64,000 nt of DNA from Terfezia claveryi. Taxonomy: Eukaryota; Ascomycota; Pezizomycetes; Pezizales; Pezizaceae. Below the pieces are notes generated by a model. It was not told the DNA's origin. It ran no database searches and worked only from the letters and a program-made list of their open reading frames with translations. Made by a program: the position numbers and the translations under genes. Of the stretch, positions 56,537-64,000 are shown piece by piece (within the stretch, counting starts at the first letter, position 1; each line of letters starts with the position of its first letter). The stretch is from contig WHUX01000058.1 in the NCBI GenBank assembly GCA_015179025.1, forward strand, positions 237,314 through 301,313, in the 5' to 3' direction.

Positions 56537-57736
56537 CTAAAGGCCTTTATATGAATGATAGAAACTCATCTGGTAATCCCTGGAGTTGAATCCATCGCGA
56601 GGCGTCAAGTCCACAACCTCCTCCCCCTGATCCCAGACAAAAGTCATTAAAGCTTGTGGAGTGCTCGGATCAAAGTGTGGGGTTGGTGGGGTGATTGCTG
56701 TCATCAGGGGTAAATTTGAACCGTCATTCTGGGTAAGCAACTGTTCCCCAGTCCAAAAAAACGAAGGCTCGGACTCTCTACGACGCTGTATAGGCCTTTG
56801 GAATTCGAAGTCGTCTTCTCCTGTCCGATGGCGTTTAGTTGCTGTGTTGAGCCAAGGCACCATGTTTGGGGCTGCGAACTGCGGCGGCATAGGAATTGCC
56901 ACCGGCGACTCGTAGACTGTATCTCTGTAGGCCTCGGGAGGGGTGGCATAATACTCCTCAAGGGGAGAATTGAACTCATGATCTAAGAAAGGAACTGTGG
57001 AAGCTGGCCAGATACTGTAGGAGCAATTGATTTCTGCGGGGAAGGGCTGTATGTTGGGCCGCTGGAGTGGCATTCCTTCAATTGATAAAACCTCAAGAGG
57101 TTCTTTCTGAGCAGAGTATCTGGCCCACTCGGTTCCCTTTCTTAGCTCGCTACACCTTCCCTTTCTCCGAATTCTTTCCATCGCCTTTTCACAGCCGCTC
57201 ATCACCAACCTCAGAGCCTTGTCCGCGTCCTCAAGATCATCCTGGATGGGAATCCGCTTGACTTTCCTTACACCCAACCTACGACCTTTCAGAACCCTGA
57301 AACATTGGGCAGCCCAATCCGCTCTAGATGCATACATGCTTAAGAATAAACATGCGGTCTTCATCAGGGACTCGAAGTCCGTCAGGCAGTGGTTGAGATC
57401 ATCGGAGTGTTGAATTTTGTAGAACTCCTCCAGGGCACTCCTCATGCATGTAGAAGCCTCCTCGACGACAAGAGCAAGGTCCGTCTGACTCGCTATTCCT
57501 TCTCGCAGAGTTCGAAATACCTGCTCATGGAAATAGCCACATAAGAGTAACGCAGTTTGAGCAGTCTGGCTCAATCCAGGTGGCCGTCTTCTCTCAAAAA
57601 ATCTTCTAATCCGGTGTGTGGGAGGTGCCTCGTTCAGGCGGTCTGCAAGCCATGTTCGTGTAACGTAAGGAGCCAAAGGCTCTACTTTGATGGCGCCGAA
57701 GTCCTCCCTTATATCGTGGTATTCGAAAGGCTCCAT
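56537..57736 (-). CDS. Hypothetical protein, 399 residues, single exon
   Basis: Starts with ATG at 57736 (MEPFEYHDIREDFGAIKVEP) and reads uninterrupted to the stop. Residues about 25-215 are helical with Leu/Cys-rich segments (AQTALLLCGYFHEQVFRTLR, LMKTACLFLSMYASRADWAA) and basic loops (KGRRLGVRKVKRIP, ERIRRKGRCSELRKG). The rest (from about 230) is Pro/Glu/Tyr-rich and likely disordered, with a possible nuclear signal (TKRHRTGEDD, RPIQRRRES). No known domain seen. The basic patches and disordered acidic tail would fit a nuclear regulator, but this is speculation from composition. Intact frame and good codon use make a real gene very likely. Confidence 0.7.
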   Translation of the reverse strand: MEPFEYHDIREDFGAIKVEPLAPYVTRTWLADRLNEAPPTHRIRRFFERRRPPGLSQTAQTALLLCGYFHEQVFRTLREGIASQTDLALVVEEASTCMRSALEEFYKIQHSDDLNHCLTDFESLMKTACLFLSMYASRADWAAQCFRVLKGRRLGVRKVKRIPIQDDLEDADKALRLVMSGCEKAMERIRRKGRCSELRKGTEWARYSAQKEPLEVLSIEGMPLQRPNIQPFPAEINCSYSIWPASTVPFLDHEFNSPLEEYYATPPEAYRDTVYESPVAIPMPPQFAAPNMVPWLNTATKRHRTGEDDFEFQRPIQRRRESEPSFFWTGEQLLTQNDGSNLPLMTAITPPTPHFDPSTPQALMTFVWDQGEEVVDLTPRDGFNSRDYQMSFYHSYKGL

Positions 57737-59124
57737 GACACCTTAGGAACTTCTCACTTTCAGGGTACTGGATGTGGAGGTGTTATTGATGCAATGCCAA
57801 GTAATGAACACTGCTGATGAAATTGGTGGGGTATTCTCTAACAAAGCACAAGGGATGTCAGTGGGAGTTATATGAAGGCACTCTGGGGGCTGGGTGATAT
57901 AAATAATAGAAACGGTTCTTCTTTTCTAATATCGAACTGGGACCAATGTTCGATGGGTCCAGAGAAGATCCACCTGGTACAGGCTGTTTTTGGTTGCATG
58001 TAAAAGCCCAGCTCTACTGCAAGAGAGGAGATAGTGCGGGCTTGCGTGCACGGCTCATCTTATGATAGTAAAACAGTCCTAGTCCTTCCCATCCAGTAAT
58101 TCTGGCATATATGACCATAAATTGCTAGCGTTGTGAACTGACACAACCCGATGTCCAACTGCATAATCACTATGCGCTCGGAATCTATAGTAGGCAGACT
58201 CTCGTCCGCCACTGGACGATCTCCACCAGGCTAGCAATCGCTTTTTTTTATGAAGCTGAGTTCCGGTAATTTGGTGACTGGTTCCTTGCGGCTATCAATC
58301 AAAGCAGGTTGCCCAATTTAGGTATACGGCAGCCGGTATAATTTAGGTGACATGGTACATGACACCGTGCCAGCATAGTATGCAGGCGAGGCATGGCAAC
58401 GCCGCCACTCCAGACCTCAGAATACTAGAGCAATTAAGAGTGTGGAAGGCAGAAAATACCCAGATTTCCGATGACATGAAGGCGGATTGAGGATGTGACT
58501 CAGCAATTGTTTCAAATAATGTTTGATATTAGCAAGGACCTGGGATAGCGTCGTGCCAGAAATGACCTGTCGAACAGACAGTAGCGTGGACAGAACGGGC
58601 CCATTTCCATAGTCCGTTTAATTGAGCAAAGATCATTTGAGTACCTACCTAGGTACTCTACTGAGAGAGGCCGATCTCTTGATCTTAGAGATATTGTCCA
58701 GAACCGATAGATCCCTTAGGGTTAGATGTGCCGCAACGGCTCAGGTGGAAATTTGTTACCGGGATGTGTCTCCAAGCTTCACCAGGCACTAGCCGTAATT
58801 GGCACAACCACTAATGCAAGAGCTTGTGCTGGGACGAGGAGAACTGTGCTTAAGGAAAGATGGTATCAAACAGAGCGAGAAATGGTTGAAATGGTTTGTA
58901 TTGTCACAAATTGCCAAACCAAAGCATACAGAAGAAGAAACTAATGAAGTTTGAAAATCACCCCATTCAATATACCTGCAAAAAGACTGATTTGAGATAC
59001 CACAACGCCTCGGGCAACTACCAGAAGCCTGCTTTGCTCTACCATTGACGAAACATACGCTAATTCAATCCAAAAATCCATGTAATCAAAAAGGTATACT
59101 CTTCAGCAGAGGGCCGAGTGAACC
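57737..59124. other. Spacer, no supported gene
   Basis: Only a 72-codon frame (58726-58944) without motifs. The motif CCTACCTAGGTAC near 58643 is one of several copies of a short palindromic word (ACCTAGGT) in this window. Confidence 0.45.
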
Positions 59125-60022
59125 TCACGAGTAGGCGCCGGGGAGAGCGTGAGGAGAACGATTGCTGAAGGGCTTCCAGATTTGTCTCACACCTTTCACT
59201 TTCAAGTTCGGAGGGTCTTCCTCCTCCGTCCCTCCCATAACCCACTTTGTAACTCTCTCTTGTCTCTTCAACTGATGGTACTGCTTCGCATTCGTTATTA
59301 TTGTATTCCAATCATCCACGGGAGAGCAATATGCGGCAAGGTTCAATGAATTTAACTCTAACGGAGCATTTGGGTCCTGATACACCCATTCTTCTTCTTG
59401 AGGAGCAGGGATGAGACAACTCGCCATGTCGCCCCAATTCGCGTCAACAGGGGCGGGGTCTGTTGCCCATGGGTTTGTGCCCGCGGGGGTGGCAAGTACC
59501 CCACTTGGCTGTTCCCAGGGATTGGAATCTTGCTTCATAGGGCTTTTCTCCGATACAGGTGGTTGACTAGCCGCGTTCGGTTTATCCCAGGAGCTGGTTT
59601 TGTTCACTTGCTTGGGGTCATTTGACGGCCGTTGATTGCGACCACGATTATTCCGCCTCCACCGATTATCATTGGTTGGGTTTTTGCGTGAGCCAATGAA
59701 GTCGGTCATTTTTTGAAATGTATCACCAGAACTGTCCTTCCACCAGACTGGTTGGATAATAGTGATGGAAATCTTTGGTATTTTGTCGAGAGGCCTTAGC
59801 GATGTCGTTCTGCGTCCAAAGAACAAGCCGTTCGTCCCCCGCCGTAATCCACCCAGACGTTCGTTTGAGCAAACTGTGCAAATATCGCTTTTAGTGGGAA
59901 TATTCGATCAAGGGAGCTGCAGGAAGCCAGTAGGCAAGCGCTCACCGGTAGAGGCTTTTCCGTAGTAAGAATCAGGCTCGACCCGTTTCAGGTAGTTATC
60001 ACGGAAGATACCAAGTATGCGT
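59125..60022 (-). CDS. Hypothetical Asn/Pro-rich protein (5' exon unresolved)
   Basis: Exon 59946-60022 (ILGIFRDNYLKRVEPDSYYG) is joined by intron 59874-59945 (GTGAGC..GCACAG, phase 1) to 59125-59873. The latter begins CSNERLGGLRRGTNGLFFGR and continues SITIIQPVWWKDSSGDTFQK. The body is hydrophilic: NDNRWRRNNRGRNQR, SNPWEQPSG and NPWATDPAP. The end (NTIITNAKQYHQLKRQERVT) is more helical. Pro-Trp repeats (NPWEQ, NPWAT) and an Arg/Asn patch hint at an RNA- or protein-binding disordered region, but no domain is recognised. Upstream of 60022 the acceptor (TTCTCCTCAG) shows at least one more exon; the candidate MREIRQSRGAYPRPRPRATG near 60141 lacks a donor in phase. If that exon is not used, MTDFIGSRKN at 59709 is the nearest in-frame ATG. 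Confidence 0.5.
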
Positions 60023-60329
60023 CTGAGGAGAAAGTGCAGTTGTGATTTGGGTCGTTATTTTGAAGGATGGGGGGCATTGCCAGTGGCTCTGGGCCTCGGT
60101 CTGGGATATGCACCCCTACTTTGTCTTATTTCTCTCATAGCATTACATAAGCCATGACTTCAGCGCCAGACTAGAACAATAGCTTCTACAATAGCTTTGG
60201 GCGATTTTGGGGCCGCGGAGCAGAGAAGTTTTGCATTTCGGCACCGTGCTATGTATGGATTTGAATATGAAGAGAGAGAGCTATGTACGTAGGTACCTAT
60301 GCACTGTATGTACATACAGTACTGGAGGC

Positions 60330-60394
60330 CGAAAAGTGATCGGGGTAGGGCATGACATGCAGGGATGAGTTCCCTGAGCCCCGATCACTTTTCG
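60330..60394. repeat. Small foldback (16-bp arms)
   Basis: CGAAAAGTGATCGGGG (60330-60345) and its inverse complement at 60379-60394, with 33 bases between. Outer flanks also mirror loosely (GTACGTAGGTACC to the left, GTATGTAGGTAGGTAC to the right), so the whole 60285-60425 may be a degraded foldback element. Confidence 0.65.
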
Positions 60395-60804
60395 CCCTCG
60401 ACTGTACATGTATGTAGGTAGGTACAACCCGAACTGAACCGTAACCATGGTTGAATGTATACGACCATCGACTTCTTGAGGCCAGGGGTTTCGGTATTGG
60501 TAGTCTACGAGATATTGTGCTCGAGGGCTGATCGCATTCAACTCCGGTCGAGGTCAGAGCACGGGGTTTGCAGCTATCATTTGAGCTCAACTGGGAGCGA
60601 GCAACCATAAGGAAGGTCTAATTCTTAGTAGAAAAGACAAAGACTTAACATTCGATTTTCTTTCTTTCTTTCTTTTTTCTGCCATGCTAACCCCGTAGTC
60701 AAGATAGGGCCCTATACAGAGAAAATAACCCCCACCCCCGTTTTCGAGGGGACTGAATCGAGCCCGCTCGCAGCATGCCTACAGAAACCAAAGAGCTCCC
60801 TAAA

Positions 60805-61466
60805 TACACTCAAACCTTGCTATACCGGACCTCGCTATAGCGGATCCCTTGGTATACCGGACGGCTCAACCCAAAATTTGCAATTTAGGTGAGGCATCTA
60901 CTTGCTATACCGGATACCGTACCGGATGGGCTGGGAAGGGGTTACAGGGATTGTTGCAGGGTTTATCACAGGTAAATATAATTGCTATAACGGAATGGTG
61001 ACAGTAGTATCGCAATAGAAGAGTACAAAATAGTCTCCAAACCGTCCCAGTACTAGTATTTACAGCTAGCCATCGGCCCTTATTCTTCAATATGTCGTTG
61101 TCGCTTATAGTAGACCGTGCCATAGGCCTACCGTACCACCATCCGGTCGTGGAAACAGAGCCCCAAACTCTTCATGTCATGTCTGCATTCCGAGGATCTT
61201 GTCTTACACAAACCCTATGCCGCCCTAGATCACTCAACCCCTTCCTCTTGTTTGGGAGCATTGAGAAACCCGATATATATTGATAGAATTCCGTATATGC
61301 AGTCGACGGTTGAGTAGGTAGAGGTAAACAATCCTTGGAAGCACTCAAGTTCTATCCTTTCACCCGGCCAAGAACGGCCCCCACGCTATTTGCTATGCCG
61401 GATATTAGCTATACCGGACAGATTGCAGCAGATTTATGCAGTCCAGTATAGCAGGGTTTGAGTGTA
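60805..61466. mobile_element. Non-autonomous Tc1/mariner (pogo/Fot1-like) element
   Basis: Terminal inverted repeats CACTCAAACCTTGCTATACC (from 60807) and, on the minus strand, CACTCAAACCCTGCTATACT (from 61464), about 24 bases with two mismatches. Both are flanked by TA, the target of Tc1/mariner elements. Subterminal copies of CTATACCGGA/CTATAGCGGA occur at both ends (60840-60910 and 61410-61420). About 660 bases, no transposase frame. Confidence 0.7.
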
Positions 61467-64000
61467 CGGAATTCCAAGGGTGCTCAGAAATCTGTGTCTT
61501 ACGTCGGTTAACAAGGCCAACCCTTGAAGCAACCGGAATCTGAGGCCCTGACAATCCTGAACTATTTGCTGAGTGGTGCGAGATCGCCCGCAGTGGCGTT
61601 GTGTAACATACGGCGTTGGCTAGTCCAAATGTGAATCCTTCTAGCGACATCAAACAGATAGGGAAATCCTACTGGTTTTGAACCTGCAAAGCAATTGCTA
61701 TCTTACGGATGGCTTGGGATACAATTTCAGTACCGGTATTTGGCTGTTGAGATAAGTGACTTTATTCCTCAACCACTTACTGTGTGGTTTAAGTCGCTGA
61801 CAAAGAGACTGTGGTAGTATTCTTACCGTAAGTTGTCCTCGTCTTGCTTCGATTTGCTGCTCGTGGGAACGAAACTTTTCGTTGATTGCTTTGTGTTGCT
61901 GCTCAGTCTCAGTCTATCGAAGTGTGGGGATACGAACCCCCCCTTATTTTTTCATTTATTTATAAAGTCTATACCCGCGATCGACCTAAGGTCATGACGG
62001 GCTGCCCCCCCAACTTACTCCGTCTAGGTACTGAACATGTCACAAGGTCCCACCTAGTCGGCGTCGTGCCGGAGAAATCGCTGCATCCGGAGCGCTCCTT
62101 GCTACAAACCCCGCTTCATGCGCTAAGCTAAGTATGAAATGAACTCACCTGGAATCCCTTTCGGGGCCACCCGGAAACCTGGGTTAAGCTGCCCGCCCGC
62201 ACAAACTATGTGCATTCTGTATCCCTTGGAAATAATGGCTAGGAAAAAGGAAGGAAAGGCCTGATGCCGAGGCTTTCTTTAGAGAAAAGGACTGGTATGC
62301 ACCATCCGTATGACGAGCCACCCGGAACCCCGGGAAGATTCAAGGTCAGGAAGTTAATCTGCCGCCCGCGCGTGCGATGTGGAATCTTCTGTGTAGAGGG
62401 GGAATCGCTATGTAAGCAGGATGAAGAGAAAAAGATAAAGACTGTATATAAGGAAATATTCGCTATATGGGAGAGATCGCAGTATAAAAAAAAAAGATGT
62501 TCAGTGGGGAGCTGTCTGCCGTATCTGAATTCTCCGTGTTCGATCCTTGAGAACTACCGGATCATGGTGTAGGGGTGGGCGAGCTGAAGACGAATCCCAT
62601 CTTTCTTTTTCATCGGGGTGATCTTGTGCCCACCAGGGGTGGTCGAGGAGTGGCTGCCGAGATGAATTCGGTGCTTCATACATGGTACCTCAGACAGGAA
62701 AGCAACCACATGGGATCCATCCTCTCGTTGGTGCTCACAGTGGGCAAGTGAGAAGGGGGGGGGGGGGGGAATTAGCCTTGCCTATATGGTTGAGCCATAA
62801 GTTGAAAGGCCCTCGACAGGTTCTGATCCATGTGTATGCTGATAGAGCGTGATAGACACAGGTACACACACCGAGGCTATCTAATATGGTTTTTTTTTGT
62901 TTCAACATTTAGGACCACATTATGAGCTATATAGTCTACAGCTCACTTATGAAATACAGCAGTAGACTAGAAATACAGTAATAACTTAGATGCAAGCACC
63001 CAACTGTGTAGGTAACTATGGACTCGGTCATATTACCCTGAGCCTAATGCAGAGTTACCCTCAAGCCAACTAAATTATTGACTCTCAGTTGTACATATGT
63101 ACACTTTCCTAACTCCCAACTCTAGATGTCATCTACTTTTATCCTAAAAGCTCTCTAGTATAATAGGTATATAATTCTCTAATTAGACAAAGCGCGAATA
63201 CTAACGTCCTCGCAGCACCCATCACAGCTCGCCTACCACCACCACTGCCACTACCACCTTGCCAATGAGTCAATATTTACTAGATTACCTAATAACGGGG
63301 ATCTTTGTTCCTTAGTAATTTTTATCTCTATCTTCCCGTAAAATTTTGGACCTCATTACAGCAAAGTAAAGAATGTTGTATCATATATATGTATATATAT
63401 ATACAGTATGTAAGTGCTTAGCGGGGGTATTATATATAAGCTACGGTTTTTACATAGCTAGTCCCTTGGAGCTCTATCTCCTGTGGTATTTATCCCTACC
63501 GTCCCCCTACTGCCTATCCTTCTAAATATAGCGCTGATAGAGGGAATACCCACTGGTTTTATTTCAGATTCACCCGGAAGCATCAGGGCGGAGTGAAGTT
63601 GGAATTCCGGGGATGCTTACGCATGCAGTACCTAGCTGCTGCAGTCCAGCGATGTTTTTTGTACCCATCCTGACCGGCTTGACTGTGAGGTCTGTACTAC
63701 CGAAGATCATTTGGGTGACTCCGTGGAAGCATCACGTGATGACGAAAAAAGTTGCTTACTCTGTGGCCTGGGGCTACTCGGGGGCCCGCCAACATTTAGT
63801 CTCGGCACCCGACCCTCGAGCTTGACATACCAGCGAGCCAACATTCAACTACACCGTACAACCCATTGGGTCCCCCCACCACATCAATCCCCTCGAGATG
63901 GCTGATTTGATATCAGCGGGGGGCGCCTAACCAACTATGAAAGCGAAAGCCGACAGTGTCCCTTCGTAGGCCAACACAACGCTGCGCCATCCATGCTCCT
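61467..64000. other. Spacer, no supported gene
   Basis: A G14 run near 62755, a TATATA microsatellite near 63385-63403, and another TTACCCTCAAG at 63053. Short frames only. Confidence 0.45.

Noticed and set aside
61905..61945. T-arm-like GGGGATACGAACCCC (B-box on the minus strand)
   Set aside because: No matching acceptor stem or A-box at the right distance on either strand.
1..64000. CRISPR array, prokaryotic operon or biosynthetic gene cluster
   Set aside because: Tandem arrays lack regular spacers; genes are intron-containing and eukaryotic; no PKS, NRPS, P450 or transporter set is present.

Overview
The window is nuclear DNA from a filamentous ascomycete. Genes have several short introns (about 45-110 bp, GT..AG), 5S rRNA lies dispersed among protein genes, and the proteins are fungal: Atg29, Aim11, a fungal RNA-dependent RNA polymerase, a TRF/telobox protein, Tsa1-type peroxiredoxin and 40S ribosomal protein S4. 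Long repeat-rich spacers with foldback elements suggest a TE-rich genome, perhaps a truffle-like pezizomycete; that last point is inference, not shown by the sequence.

Layout. 1-1128 (-): 5' part of an unrecognised multi-exon gene. 1.1-13 kb is accessory DNA: a small three-exon gene (3373-3944), copies of a TAGTCTGG-ended inverted-repeat family, a decayed nuclease-like gene (about 4830-5990, -), a 5'-truncated LINE carrying an RNase H domain (7262-8656, -), a 5S rRNA gene with a duplicated 5S pseudogene (9939-10325), a possible Copia solo LTR and two adjacent tandem arrays (12226-12800). 14-20 kb holds a nuclease-like gene (14080-15000, -), an IRG-like GTPase with a long coiled coil (to 18978, +) and AIM11 (-). 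20.2-23.7 kb has no gene that I can support. 23.7-29.6 kb holds a protein with SH3-like segments, an uncertain neighbour and ATG29 (all -). 31.2-35.9 kb is a six-exon RdRP (-). 36-43.3 kb is mostly empty. 43.4-47.7 kb carries a small unknown gene and a telobox Myb/TRF-like gene (+), followed by a tiny telomere-like repeat. 50.1-50.9 kb is peroxiredoxin (+). 54.7-55.9 kb is RPS4 (-), then an unknown 399-aa gene (-), an unknown Asn/Pro-rich gene (-) and a short Tc1/mariner-like element (60.8-61.5 kb).

The genes do not form an operon or an obvious metabolic cluster. RdRP and Atg29 act in RNA silencing and autophagy, the TRF-like protein at telomeres or promoters, and S4, peroxiredoxin and Aim11 in housekeeping. 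Themes that deserve a second look are the IRG-like GTPase, two homopolymer-linked frame breaks (positions 613-620 and 31604-31609) plus a third frame break in ATG29, and several perfect or near-perfect hairpin-forming repeats in a genome that encodes an RdRP.
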